Assembly: GCA_025449845.1 (NCBI GenBank)
Contig: JANWIP010000022.1
Coordinates: 30,630 to 94,629, forward strand
Length of the DNA: 64,000 bases
Reading direction: 5' to 3'
Source of the DNA: Solirubrobacteraceae bacterium
GTDB taxonomy: Bacteria > Actinomycetota > Thermoleophilia > Solirubrobacterales > Solirubrobacteraceae
Both the position numbers and the translations under genes were made by a program. Positions 1 through 8,918 of this stretch are shown here, piece after piece. The notes beneath the pieces are model-generated. The model did no database searches. It saw nothing but the letters and a program-made list of their open reading frames with translations, and had not been told where the DNA came from. The number at the start of each line of letters is the position of its first letter. Position 1 is the first letter of the stretch.

Positions 1-156
1 GAGCGGGCGATCCTGCGTATGCGCTTCATCGAAGATCTGACGCAGACGGAGATCGCCGCGCAGATGGGTATCTCGCAGATGCAGGTATCGCGCCTGCTGC
101 GCCGCTCGCTTGAGCAGCTGCGAGTCCTAACACGCGCTACCGAAGGGGTGGCTTAA
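1..156 (+). CDS. RNA polymerase sigma factor, SigB/SigF type, C-terminal end (partial)
   Basis: The reading frame is open from the first base to a TAA at 154-156, so only the last 51 residues are visible. They contain a sigma region 4 helix-turn-helix: TQTEIAAQMGISQMQVSRLL, which binds the -35 promoter element. The Q-M-Q-V-S-R recognition helix is typical of stress and sporulation sigma factors of the SigB/SigF group. The next gene is an anti-sigma kinase and a phosphatase and STAS antagonist follow, which supports a partner-switched alternative sigma factor. The N-terminal regions lie outside the window. Confidence 0.9.
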   Translation, partial: ERAILRMRFIEDLTQTEIAAQMGISQMQVSRLLRRSLEQLRVLTRATEGVA

Positions 157-205
157 GGACATTCGCGCGGTCGCTGCCTCCCAAAGGCACGCAGGGGCGG
201 ACGAA

Positions 206-1102
206 TTGACCCAGGCCCCTCGCTCACCGACCGATCGCAACCTTATGGGCGCATCGCCAAATGTCTGTCTGAAGCTGTCCAATCGGGCGGAGAACGTGCT
301 GCTCGTGCGCGAGACCCTGATTGGGGTGGCTGAGGCGCTAGCGATCGACGACAGCGATCTCAATGACATCAAGACGGCAGTCACAGAGGCATGCAACAAC
401 GTGGTGATGCACGCTTATGCGGGCAAAGAGGGCCCGCTTGAGCTCGAACTGTACGTCGGCTCGGGCTCAAGCGACTCGGGCTCAATCGAAGTGGTGGTGC
501 GCGATCGCGGCGCTGGGATCCAGCCGCGGATCCCCCGCCTGCGAGAGACGCCGGCGGGCATCGGCATTCCCGTGATGCAGGCGCTGGCTCGGCGGGTGGA
601 GTTCAGCAGCACGGAGGACCAGGGAACTGAGGTGCGCATGGAGTTCGCCACACCAGGGAGCCAGGCACTAAAGCCGCTCCCCGAGGAGGGAGTGGAGCTT
701 CCCGCCGTGGCGCAAGCCGAAGAGCTGGCCGGCGCGATGGGAATCGCGATCGCACCGACTCATCTGGCGCGCGCGGTGCTGCCCCGCCTGCTGTGCGTGC
801 TAGCCGCCCGCGCGCACTTCTCAACCGATCGCATCTCTGACACACAACTGGTCGCCGATGCGCTGGTGGCGCAGATGCCCGACTCGATCGGCGAGAGCCA
901 TCTCGGCATCGGCGTCAGCGTAGAGCCACGCACGCTCGAGCTGCACGTGGGCCCGTTGCGTAGAGACCGCGCGAAGTGGCGCATCGTCGGCTCCGGCATC
1001 GCGGGGCTCAGCCCAGTGGTGGAGAAGCTGACAAATCAGCACGGAGTGGTAGCAGTGGGCTCCTCAGAGGCACTGGCGCTGCGCTTGAACGACCAGCGCT
1101 GA
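206..1102 (+). CDS. Anti-sigma factor serine kinase (RsbW/SpoIIAB-like, HATPase_c) with extra C-terminal domain
   Basis: Predicted GHKL-fold kinase that binds the sigma factor and phosphorylates the STAS antagonist. The N box (TEACNNVVMHAY) and G1 box (VRDRGAGI) are clear in residues 25-150. At 298 aa it is about twice the length of a plain RsbW. Residues 160-298 form a second domain without clear ATP-binding motifs, possibly a degenerate repeat of the first. The TTG start at 206 has a GGGG-rich ribosome site just upstream; an in-frame ATG at 245 is the alternative. It lies 49 bp after the sigma gene, so co-transcription is likely. Confidence 0.85.
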   Translation: MTQAPRSPTDRNLMGASPNVCLKLSNRAENVLLVRETLIGVAEALAIDDSDLNDIKTAVTEACNNVVMHAYAGKEGPLELELYVGSGSSDSGSIEVVVRDRGAGIQPRIPRLRETPAGIGIPVMQALARRVEFSSTEDQGTEVRMEFATPGSQALKPLPEEGVELPAVAQAEELAGAMGIAIAPTHLARAVLPRLLCVLAARAHFSTDRISDTQLVADALVAQMPDSIGESHLGIGVSVEPRTLELHVGPLRRDRAKWRIVGSGIAGLSPVVEKLTNQHGVVAVGSSEALALRLNDQR

Positions 1103-1149
1103 GCACCGGACGTTTTATCTGAAACCAGCGGGGTACTTGAGGCTGCGCA

Positions 1150-2652
1150 ATGAGCACCCGCGAAGAGACGATCCAGACAGGCACCATCCGCACGGATCTG
1201 CCGGCACGCCTGGACCGGCTGCCGTGGTCACGCTTTCACTGGCAGGTGATCATCGGCCTGGGAACGGTGTGGATTCTCGACGGGCTGGAGGTCACGATCG
1301 TAGGCTCGATTTCCGGGCGCCTGTCCGAACCAGGCGCCGGCATCGGCATCTCGGCCTCGGAAGTGGCAGGGCTGGCGGCGACGCTGTATGTGATCGGCGC
1401 ATGCGTGGGAGCGCTCGTGTTCGGCCAGCTCACCGACCGCTTCGGGCGCAAGCGGCTGTTCATGCTGACGCTCGGCATCTACCTGTTCGCGACGGTGATG
1501 ACGGCCTTCTCATTTTCGCCGCTGTGGTTCTTTGTGTTCCGTTTCTTGACGGGCATGGGAATCGGCGGTGAGTACAGCGCGATCAACTCGGCGATCGATG
1601 AGTTGATTCCGTCAAAGCACCGAGGACGCACGGATATCAGCATCAATGGCAGCTACTGGGGTGGCGCGATCGCTGGATCGCTGCTGGCGGTGTTTGCGCT
1701 TAATACGGCGATCTTCCCCATCAACATCGGCTGGCGGCTGTGCTTCGCGCTGGGCGCGGTGCTCGGCCTGGGAGTGCTGCTGGTGCGCCGCAACGTGCCC
1801 GAGAGCCCGCGCTGGCTGTTCATCCACGGGCGCGAGCAGGAGGCCGAGGAAATAGTGAGCGATATCGAGCGGCGCGTGCGCGAGGAGACCGGCAAGGAGC
1901 TTCCCGAGCCCGAGGAGAGCATCACGGTGCGCCAGCGCAAGACGATTCCGCTCAATTTGATCGTGCGCTCGGTGCTGACGCTGTACCCGCGGCGCAGCAT
2001 CCTGGGCCTGGCGCTGTTCATTGGGCAGGCCTTCCTTTACAACGCGGTGCTGTTCAGCTTGGGCGATCTGCTGGGCACGTTCTTCGGGGTGCCCAGCGGC
2101 GATGTGCCCTACTACATCGCGGTCTTCGCCGTGGGCAACCTGCTGGGCCCGCTGACGTTGGGCCACCTGTTCGACACGGTGGGGCGCAAGCCGATGATCG
2201 CCGGCACCTACATCCTCTCGGGCGGCTTGCTGGTGGTGACGGCCTTCCTGTTCAAGGGCGGCGAACTCACGGCGGTGGGCCTGGTGGTGGCGCTGATGTG
2301 CGTGTTCTTCTTCGCCTCGGCAGGTGTGAGCGCGGCCTACCTGACGGTCTCAGAGATCTTTCCGATGGAGACGCGCGCACTGTGCATCGCGGTGTTCTAT
2401 GCAATCGGAACCGGCACGGGCGGCGCGGTCGGTCCGCTGCTGTTCGCCAACCTGATCGAAAGCGGCAAGGCCAGCCATGTGTTTGTGGGCTTCATGATTG
2501 GAGCGGTGGCGATGATCCTGGGCGGCGTTGCGGAGATCTTCTTTGGAGTCAAGGCCGAGCGACGGGGCCTGGAGAGCATTGCCAAGCCGCTGACCGCGCA
2601 GGACACGGGCGCCGGGGCGGCCATGGGGCCGGCAAGTCCAGCGATCTCCTAG
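1150..2652 (+). CDS. MFS transporter, sugar-porter / metabolite:H+ symporter type
   Basis: A 500-aa major facilitator with about 12 hydrophobic helices. Signature loops are DRFGRKR after helix 2 and [12 protein letters not shown] followed by PSKHRGR around helices 4-5; a second GRKP-type loop opens the C-terminal half. These are family marks of proton-coupled sugar or organic-acid porters. The substrate cannot be told from sequence. It sits inside the partner-switching gene set, 47 bp after the anti-sigma gene and about 115 bp before the phosphatase, which is unusual and suggests a transporter tied to the stress regulon, or a later insertion. Confidence 0.85.
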   Translation: MSTREETIQTGTIRTDLPARLDRLPWSRFHWQVIIGLGTVWILDGLEVTIVGSISGRLSEPGAGIGISASEVAGLAATLYVIGACVGALVFGQLTDRFGRKRLFMLTLGIYLFATVMTAFSFSPLWFFVFRFLTGMGIGGEYSAINSAIDELIPSKHRGRTDISINGSYWGGAIAGSLLAVFALNTAIFPINIGWRLCFALGAVLGLGVLLVRRNVPESPRWLFIHGREQEAEEIVSDIERRVREETGKELPEPEESITVRQRKTIPLNLIVRSVLTLYPRRSILGLALFIGQAFLYNAVLFSLGDLLGTFFGVPSGDVPYYIAVFAVGNLLGPLTLGHLFDTVGRKPMIAGTYILSGGLLVVTAFLFKGGELTAVGLVVALMCVFFFASAGVSAAYLTVSEIFPMETRALCIAVFYAIGTGTGGAVGPLLFANLIESGKASHVFVGFMIGAVAMILGGVAEIFFGVKAERRGLESIAKPLTAQDTGAGAAMGPASPAIS

Positions 2653-2767
2653 CCTCCAAGCTCTCCATATACGCTCACGATGCCTATGATCGAGGCGAGG
2701 GAGCATCGGCATCCACGCTCAATCCAGTGTCAGTGACGCAATCGACCTCCTGCTTGAGGCGGGAGTC

Positions 2768-4414
2768 GTGCTGGCAACCTCTTTGGATCCAGCGACGACG
2801 ATGGGTGATGTGGCGCGCCTTACGGTGCCGCGCCTGGCGGATCTCTGCGTGATCGACCTGCTCGATGAGGATGGCTCGATCAGAGACGTGGCAGTGGCCG
2901 CAACCGACGAGCAGATAGCGCGCGAGCTGGAGGAGTTGCGAGGACGACATCAGCTCGATGCAGACGGCGAGCATCCGGTGGCATGCGTGATTCGCAGCGG
3001 CGATCCGATGCTTTTGCCGGAGATGCCAAGCACGCTGCTGAGGTCCATCGCACAGGGCTCGGAGCATGCGAAGTTCATGATCGACAATGGCTATCGCTCG
3101 GCTGTGGTGGCGCCGCTCCAGGCGCGCGAGCGCACGTTGGGCGCGCTCTCGGTGCTGCGACTCGGCAGTGGCTTGTCATACGGCGAGGAGGACCTGGAGC
3201 TGGTCTGCGAGCTGGCGCGACGCGCCGCGCTGGCGATCGACAACGCCCGTCTGTTCTCGGACCTGCGCCGGGTCGAGCAGCGCCTGGAGGCGATTCTGGT
3301 GAATCTCGCCGAGGCGATCACGGTCATAGATGAGCAGGGCCGAACGGTCTTCGCAAATCAGGCTGCGGCCGATCTGCTGGGAGCAGCCACGCCAGGCGAT
3401 CTGACGAAAGCGCAGCCGGGGAGCATCATGCAGCGCTTTCAGGTCCTTGACGAGCAGGGCCAGGAGCTCGATCTGGAGGCTATGCCAGGGCAGCGTCTGC
3501 TTGCAGGCGAAGACGCGGGGCCGCTGTTGGTGAGGAACATCGTCCGAGCCACGGGAGAGGAGCGCTGGCTGATCGTGCGCTCCTCGCCGGTCAACGACCC
3601 CGAGACGGGACGCATCCTGTTTGCGGTCAATGTCTTTGAGAACATTACGGAGATCAAGCGGGCGCAGCTGGCAGAGAGCTTGATCGCGCACACGCTGCAG
3701 CGCGCATTGCTGCCCGCGCGGCTGCCGGAGATCGCGGGGATCGAGGTGCAGGCGCTGTATGCCGCGGCTGGCGAGTTCAATGAGGTCGGCGGCGACTTCT
3801 ACGACGTGATGCCCCAGGGTGAGGATCGCTGGATGATGATGATCGGCGACGTCTGCGGTAAGGGACCGCGGGCCGCAGGGGTGACGGCGCTGGCACGCCA
3901 CACACTGCGCGCGGCGGCAATGAGCGGACAGTCACCGGCCGGCATGCTCTCCACGTTGCATGAGGCTCTGCGCAGTCAGCCACAGGGCACGGACCTGTGC
4001 ACGGTATGCCTGGTAATGCTGGAGCGCGAGAGCGAGGACGTCAAGCTGACGGTCGCACTCGCGGGGCATCCGGCACCGCTGTTGATCGACCGCGAGGGCA
4101 ACGTCAAGGAGATCGGCCGCTACGGCACGCTGCTGGGAGTGATCGATCCGGTGCGAATCGAGCAGCGCGAGGTCTTTCTGGAGGCCGGCGAAACGCTGCT
4201 GCTGTACACCGACGGCGTGTCCGAGGCAGGCGCCCCAAACAGTCCGTTGGGCGAGCGCAGGCTGCATGAGCTGTGCGCGAATGCCCCCAGCATGACGCTC
4301 CAGAAGCTGCTTGAGCAGATCGAACTCGCGGCTCGCGCGCGCAGCGGGGGCAAGCTGCGCGATGACATAGCGCTACTGGCATTACGCTGTGACGGGGCGA
4401 AAGCAATGCGCTAA
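2768..4414 (+). CDS. GAF-PAS-PP2C (SpoIIE/RsbU) serine phosphatase
   Basis: Predicted phosphatase that dephosphorylates the STAS antagonist and so frees the sigma factor. A GAF sensor (about residues 1-165) is followed by a PAS domain (175-300) and a SpoIIE-type PP2C domain (305-545). Metal-binding motifs are visible: GGDFYDV, IGDVCGKG, and LLYTDGVSEA near the end. The GTG at 2768 is the first canonical start, but 26 upstream in-frame codons (from 2690) read like the missing GAF N-terminus, without an ATG, GTG or TTG. The true start may be a rare codon or lie across an upstream frame break. The STAS gene begins 9 bp after the stop. Confidence 0.9.
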   Translation: MLATSLDPATTMGDVARLTVPRLADLCVIDLLDEDGSIRDVAVAATDEQIARELEELRGRHQLDADGEHPVACVIRSGDPMLLPEMPSTLLRSIAQGSEHAKFMIDNGYRSAVVAPLQARERTLGALSVLRLGSGLSYGEEDLELVCELARRAALAIDNARLFSDLRRVEQRLEAILVNLAEAITVIDEQGRTVFANQAAADLLGAATPGDLTKAQPGSIMQRFQVLDEQGQELDLEAMPGQRLLAGEDAGPLLVRNIVRATGEERWLIVRSSPVNDPETGRILFAVNVFENITEIKRAQLAESLIAHTLQRALLPARLPEIAGIEVQALYAAAGEFNEVGGDFYDVMPQGEDRWMMMIGDVCGKGPRAAGVTALARHTLRAAAMSGQSPAGMLSTLHEALRSQPQGTDLCTVCLVMLERESEDVKLTVALAGHPAPLLIDREGNVKEIGRYGTLLGVIDPVRIEQREVFLEAGETLLLYTDGVSEAGAPNSPLGERRLHELCANAPSMTLQKLLEQIELAARARSGGKLRDDIALLALRCDGAKAMR

Positions 4415-4423
4415 CGTAGCGCT

Positions 4424-4765
4424 ATGGCTGAGCAGGACCATTTCCGGATCGAGATTCGAAATTCGCCCGACAGAGTTGTGCTGTGCTTGCACGGCGAGCT
4501 CGATTTGGCCAGCGCGCCACTGCTACAGCAGGAGATCGAGAGCGCGGGAGCCGATGCGGGCATGATCGTGCTGGACCTGAAGGAGCTTCAGTTCATCGAC
4601 TCGACCGGCCTGCGAATCGTGCTGGCGGCCAACGAGCGTTCACAGGAGCGCGGGCAGGAGTTCGCGCTGACACGCGGCTCGCAACAGGTCCAGCGCCTGC
4701 TGAGGATCACAGGCGTGGGCGAGCACCTGCGGATCATCGCTTCGCCCGACGAGATCCTCGTTTAG
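4424..4765 (+). CDS. STAS-domain anti-anti-sigma factor (RsbV/SpoIIAA family)
   Basis: A 113-aa single STAS domain. The conserved loop LQFIDSTGLRIVL carries the serine that RsbW-type kinases phosphorylate; the unphosphorylated form binds the kinase and releases sigma. The length is normal for the family. It directly follows the PP2C phosphatase, completing a sigma / kinase / phosphatase / antagonist set. Its 3' end overlaps the end of the convergent ligD gene by 32 bp. Confidence 0.92.
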   Translation: MAEQDHFRIEIRNSPDRVVLCLHGELDLASAPLLQQEIESAGADAGMIVLDLKELQFIDSTGLRIVLAANERSQERGQEFALTRGSQQVQRLLRITGVGEHLRIIASPDEILV

Positions 4766-7400
4766 CACCGCCATCCTCGCCCGCTCTTGACCCGCCACGG
4801 CCGCCGCGAGGCGTGACCTTGCTGCCACCCGCGCGGGCCTCGCCGATCTGTGGGCCGCGGACCTCGCCAGCCTGTGCGCCAAATAGATCAGGCAGCGTCT
4901 GCGGGAGGCTGAGCAGAGGGGCGAAGAGGTCGCCATGCTGCTCGATGCGCTCCAGCAACGCCGCCGGCTCGGCGCTCAGCTGCTGCTCTTTGCGACGACG
5001 CGACCCCCGCTCGACCTCCTCCCAGGTGAGCGGTGTGGAGATCGTGGGACGCTCGCGGGCGCGCAGGGAGTAGACACAGACGGTCGTCTTGTGCGGGTCG
5101 TTCTGGCTCCAGTCGATGAACACCTTGCCGGGACGATGGCTCTTGGTCATACGCGAGAGGACAACCTGGGGGTGCTGCTTCTGTAGCAGCTCGGCAACGG
5201 CGCGAGCAAACGGCTTGGTCTGCTCGTAGCCAATGGGCGTATTGAGCGGCAGATATACCTGAAGGCCCTTCGAGCCGGAGGTCTTGACGAGCACGGTAAG
5301 GCCGAACGCCTCAAACAGCTCCCTGATCCAGAGCGCCACGCGGCAGCACTCGCGCAGTCCGGCGGGCGGCCCGGGGTCCAGGTCGAAGACAAGCATCGTC
5401 GGGGTATCCATATCCGCCGCACGCGAGAGGCTTGGATGCAGCTCGATGCTGGCAAGGTTGGCAGTCCAGATCAAAGTGGGCAGATCGCCAACTACGCAGT
5501 AGTCGATGGGCTCCTCCTGACGCTCGCTCCAAATGGCGGCGGTCTGCACCCACTCGGGCCGGTGAGAGGGACAGCGCTTCTCGTAGAAGTACTCCTCCCG
5601 CACGCCATCGGGGTAGCGCTTGAAGGTGAGCGGACGCCCCTGCAGGTGCGGTAGCAGCACAGGCGCGACGGCGGCGTAGTAGTCCACCATGTCGCCCTTG
5701 GTGAAACCGCTGTCGGGGTAGAGGACCTTGTCGCGGTTGGACAGGCGCAGCGTTCGCCCAGCGGCAGCGATCTCGGTATAGCGCTTGGTCTCACGAAGCA
5801 CCTCATAAGGCGCGGCGGTGGACATCTCGATCTCCACCTGCTCGGCCGGCTTGTCGCCGCGCAGTCCCTTGTAGGAGGAATGGCGCAGGATACGTTGCCG
5901 GGTCCAGTGCGAGAACTCGATCTCGGCGACCAGCTCCGGCTCCACGAAGTGCGCACCTCGCGGGGGCTGAACGCCGCGCTTGCTGAAGGGACTGGAGCGC
6001 CGCCGGCGATCGGCCAGCTGCTTGGCGAGGCGCTCCAGCTCGGACTCATCAAAGCCCGTACCGACACGACCGGCGTAGCGCAGCACGCGACCCTTGCCTT
6101 CATCCCCCTCCCCCTTGCCGTTGCCGTTGCCCTCGCCCTCGCCCTCATCCTCGTAATAGCCCATAAGCAGCGCTCCGAGCTGGCCCGAGCGCCGGCCCTT
6201 GCCGGTAAGCCAACCGCCAATCAAGAGCTCCTGGCGGTTGATGTTCTTGACCTTCACCCAATTGCCGTTGCGCTCACCTGGCCGGTAGACAGAGTCCAGG
6301 CGCTTCGCGAGCACTCCCTCTAGGCCGTGCTTGGCGGTGACCTCCAGAAAGTCGCGTCCGTTACCCAGGTGATAGGCAGGCGTTCGCCAGGCAGGGCCAT
6401 TGAGCTTGAGCTGCTCCAGCAGCGCACGGCGCTCGCGATAGGCAAGTCCCATTGTGCTGTGACCATCGAGGTAGAGCAGGTCGAAGATGACATAGGTGGC
6501 GGGCGTTTCGCGGGCGAGTCGCCGGATGGCACCGTCAGAGGTCAGGTGCATGCGACTCTGCAGGCGCTCAAAGCTGGGGCTTCCGTTCTCATCGAAGGCG
6601 ACGATCTCGCCATCGAGGATCGCCTCGCGAGCACCGAGCTGGCGACCGAGCGCATGCAGCTCGGGGTAACGGGAGCCGATGTCAGCGAGACTGCGGCTCT
6701 CGATGCGGAGGCGACCGGGACGCCAATAGGCAATCGCGCGCACGCCATCCCACTTGACCTCAAACCCCCAGGCGTCCTCGCGGGCGGGCAACTCACCAGA
6801 GAGCGCGAGCATCGGCGGCAGGTGCTCAGGCATCGTTTCGCGCTTCTCAGCAGGAGGGTCCATGCGGTGAATCATCCAGTCCTTCTCGTCGCGCGTGCGG
6901 AAGAGGGCGTATCGCCCGCGCAGACGCTCGCCGTGAAAGACGACGATGAGCTTGCCATCGGTGTACTTCTCGCAGTCATAGCTGCCGTGATCCCAGATGA
7001 GAACGCGCCCCGCCCCGTAGTTGCCCGCGGGGATCTCGCCCTGGAAGTCGATGTAGGAGAGAGGGTGGTCCTCGACGTGGATGGCCTTGCGGTTTTCACT
7101 GGGATCCTGCGGAATCCCGTTGGGCACGGCCCACGACATCAGTGCCCCATCACGCTCCAGGCGCAAGTCCCAGTGGAGCCTGCGCGCATGGTGCTCGTGC
7201 ACGACGAAACGGGCGCGCGATGTTTTGGGGGCGCGCTTGCTCGGAGCCTTCGGTGCGCGCCCACTCGACGCCTTGGGTGCGGCTGACTCTGGCCCCTCCG
7301 GAGCAGGCTCGGGCGTGCGCTGAAAATCGCGCTTGGCGCGATATTGGCGCAGTTTGCCGGCACTGCCCTCAGCGGTCACGACATCGGTGACTCTACCCAC
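4734..7400 (-). CDS. ligD: Multifunctional non-homologous end-joining DNA ligase LigD (PE-LIG-POL order)
   Basis: An 888-aa fusion. A basic, Ala/Pro-rich N-terminus precedes a 3'-phosphoesterase domain (about 65-180; HARRLHWDLR, IPAGNYGAG). An ATP-dependent ligase domain follows (about 195-510) with nucleotidyl lysine K216 in EVKWDGVR, then a primase-polymerase domain (about 560-860) with the catalytic VFDLDPGP motif. In bacterial NHEJ it processes and seals double-strand breaks held by Ku; no ku gene is in the window. A Gly/Glu-rich low-complexity stretch (GEGEGNGNGKGEG) lies in the ligase part, and the C-terminus is Arg/Lys/Gly-rich. Domain order varies between bacteria; mycobacterial LigD is POL-PE-LIG. 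Confidence 0.95.
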   Translation of the reverse strand: MGRVTDVVTAEGSAGKLRQYRAKRDFQRTPEPAPEGPESAAPKASSGRAPKAPSKRAPKTSRARFVVHEHHARRLHWDLRLERDGALMSWAVPNGIPQDPSENRKAIHVEDHPLSYIDFQGEIPAGNYGAGRVLIWDHGSYDCEKYTDGKLIVVFHGERLRGRYALFRTRDEKDWMIHRMDPPAEKRETMPEHLPPMLALSGELPAREDAWGFEVKWDGVRAIAYWRPGRLRIESRSLADIGSRYPELHALGRQLGAREAILDGEIVAFDENGSPSFERLQSRMHLTSDGAIRRLARETPATYVIFDLLYLDGHSTMGLAYRERRALLEQLKLNGPAWRTPAYHLGNGRDFLEVTAKHGLEGVLAKRLDSVYRPGERNGNWVKVKNINRQELLIGGWLTGKGRRSGQLGALLMGYYEDEGEGEGNGNGKGEGDEGKGRVLRYAGRVGTGFDESELERLAKQLADRRRRSSPFSKRGVQPPRGAHFVEPELVAEIEFSHWTRQRILRHSSYKGLRGDKPAEQVEIEMSTAAPYEVLRETKRYTEIAAAGRTLRLSNRDKVLYPDSGFTKGDMVDYYAAVAPVLLPHLQGRPLTFKRYPDGVREEYFYEKRCPSHRPEWVQTAAIWSERQEEPIDYCVVGDLPTLIWTANLASIELHPSLSRAADMDTPTMLVFDLDPGPPAGLRECCRVALWIRELFEAFGLTVLVKTSGSKGLQVYLPLNTPIGYEQTKPFARAVAELLQKQHPQVVLSRMTKSHRPGKVFIDWSQNDPHKTTVCVYSLRARERPTISTPLTWEEVERGSRRRKEQQLSAEPAALLERIEQHGDLFAPLLSLPQTLPDLFGAQAGEVRGPQIGEARAGGSKVTPRGGRGGSRAGEDGGAKRGSRRAKR

Positions 7401-7471
7401 CGCGGGACAAACGAATCAGCCAGGATTCCTTACACGGTTTCGCCAGCGTCCGCCTGGGTAGTCAAAGGGTC

Positions 7472-7672
7472 GTGGCTGAAGAGCGCAAACCATCCGATCG
7501 CCCGCCGCTGGAGGCTCCCACGGGGCGGACCTCCGATGAGATGCCGGATGCGCTGGAAAGCGCCGAACGCGAAGCAGCCCGTCGCTGGCTGCTGCAGATG
7601 AGTCGTCGCGATCGGAACAAGAGACTCGCAAATGGGCGGACCGACAGACGTCGCGCCATCGCCTGTCGGTAA
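7472..7672 (+). CDS. Possible small charged protein (hypothetical)
   Basis: A 66-codon GTG-started frame in the 335-bp gap between the start of ligD and the end of the flippase-like gene. It is divergent from ligD, with a weak AAAGGG upstream. The product would be hydrophilic and rich in Arg and Glu, with no recognised domain. The gap also holds a 14-bp direct repeat, GCGGCCACCCCTAC-like, near 7689 and 7726. Whether the frame is translated is unknown. Confidence 0.3.
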   Translation: MAEERKPSDRPPLEAPTGRTSDEMPDALESAEREAARRWLLQMSRRDRNKRLANGRTDRRRAIACR

Positions 7673-7735
7673 GGGCTGCGTCAGCCACGCGGCCACCCCT
7701 ACGCTGCGCATTCACCCTACGCCGCGCGGCCACCC

Positions 7736-8866
7736 CTAAGGGCTGAGCGGCTCAAGCATGCCGCCGCCGGCGCCCTCGTCGTCGGCCTCGCCACTGTCGA
7801 GCGCGCCAAACTCACGGCGCAGGAAGAGATAGGCGATACCGCCGCCGATGAGGGGCACGAGGTAACCGATCGCCTGGTAGAGCACAACCGCGGCGACGGC
7901 TTCGTTATGGCCGGTGCCGAAGACGATCAGCATCGCGGACATGCCGCCGACGGCCCCGAGGTTCGCGGGCAGCGGGATCGAGCCAGCGAGGCCGCCGATC
8001 AGGTAGCACATGGAGACCACGGCGAAGCTCGGCACCGGATGAGCGTCGATGGCGACGAAGGCGCCCTGCAGCACGGCCATGTCAAAGCCGAGGTAGATGA
8101 CCGCGCCGAGCACGATCTTGGTGCTGCCGCGATGACGCAGCATCTGCTTGATGTTCTGGACCGACCTCGCAAGCGTGACGACACCTTTGGCGAGCTTGGG
8201 TCGCCTGTCTTGGAGGCGCTTGGCGAGACGTTCGGCACGGCCGGCAATAAAGAGCGCCAGCGCCAAGCCGACCACGACGACCAGCGCAGGCAGCAGTGTC
8301 AGCAGCAGGTTGTCCTCCCCACCAAACAACCCGGTAGCAAGGCCAACACCGAAAAACACGATCGCCAAGCCGTCAACGGTGGAGTTGAGGAACATCAGCG
8401 TGAACTGGCGCTCGCCGACGCGATCCATGGACATCCCCAGGCGGTGAAGCATCCAGGCGCCCACGCCCATGCTGCCCAGCGTGCCGCCGGGCACAAGCAT
8501 GCCGCCCCCGAGCTGGGCCCAGGCGACGCGCGCACCGAGATGCTTGCCACGCCCTCCCTGCCTGAGCAGATCTTCGGGGTCCAAGATGCCGCGCCAGGAG
8601 ATGACGTAGCCGATCTCCGAGATCGTCTCGACGCCCATGGCGGCGATCACCCAGCGCAGCTGAACGCTCTGTAGGTTTTCAAGCGCCTTTTCAAGCCCCG
8701 GCACGAGCTTGAGGACGAGGTAGACGAAGACGAGGAAGCCAATGAGCTTCAGCGCTCGTTTCGTGAGATGGCTGCGCACCTCCCGCAGGAGACTCCGCGT
8801 GCGACGTAGGCGCTCGCGCTTGGACGCCTGCGCGGACGCCTGTGCGGTTACGGTCTCGCCAGTCAT
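7736..8866 (-). CDS. Integral membrane protein, lysylphosphatidylglycerol synthase TM-region / YbhN (UPF0104) family
   Basis: A 376-aa polytopic membrane protein with about eight hydrophobic helices after a basic N-terminus. The family comprises the membrane half of MprF-like lipid flippases and archaeal AglD-like proteins. The glycine-rich pattern (GTLGSMGVGAWML, then GSIPLPANLGAVGG) is the one usual in this family. It probably moves or modifies a lipid, but the substrate cannot be inferred. It stands alone between ligD and the SDR gene. Confidence 0.75.
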   Translation of the reverse strand: MTGETVTAQASAQASKRERLRRTRSLLREVRSHLTKRALKLIGFLVFVYLVLKLVPGLEKALENLQSVQLRWVIAAMGVETISEIGYVISWRGILDPEDLLRQGGRGKHLGARVAWAQLGGGMLVPGGTLGSMGVGAWMLHRLGMSMDRVGERQFTLMFLNSTVDGLAIVFFGVGLATGLFGGEDNLLLTLLPALVVVVGLALALFIAGRAERLAKRLQDRRPKLAKGVVTLARSVQNIKQMLRHRGSTKIVLGAVIYLGFDMAVLQGAFVAIDAHPVPSFAVVSMCYLIGGLAGSIPLPANLGAVGGMSAMLIVFGTGHNEAVAAVVLYQAIGYLVPLIGGGIAYLFLRREFGALDSGEADDEGAGGGMLEPLSP

Positions 8867-8918
8867 CGCACTACTTTTTCAGGTCTGTCCCCGGACGCGC
8901 ATCGTGAGAGTCCGTGCG

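Noticed and set aside
6327..7286. 319-codon plus-strand frame inside ligD
   Set aside because: Antisense shadow of the PE and ligase domains; no ribosome site or protein-like features.
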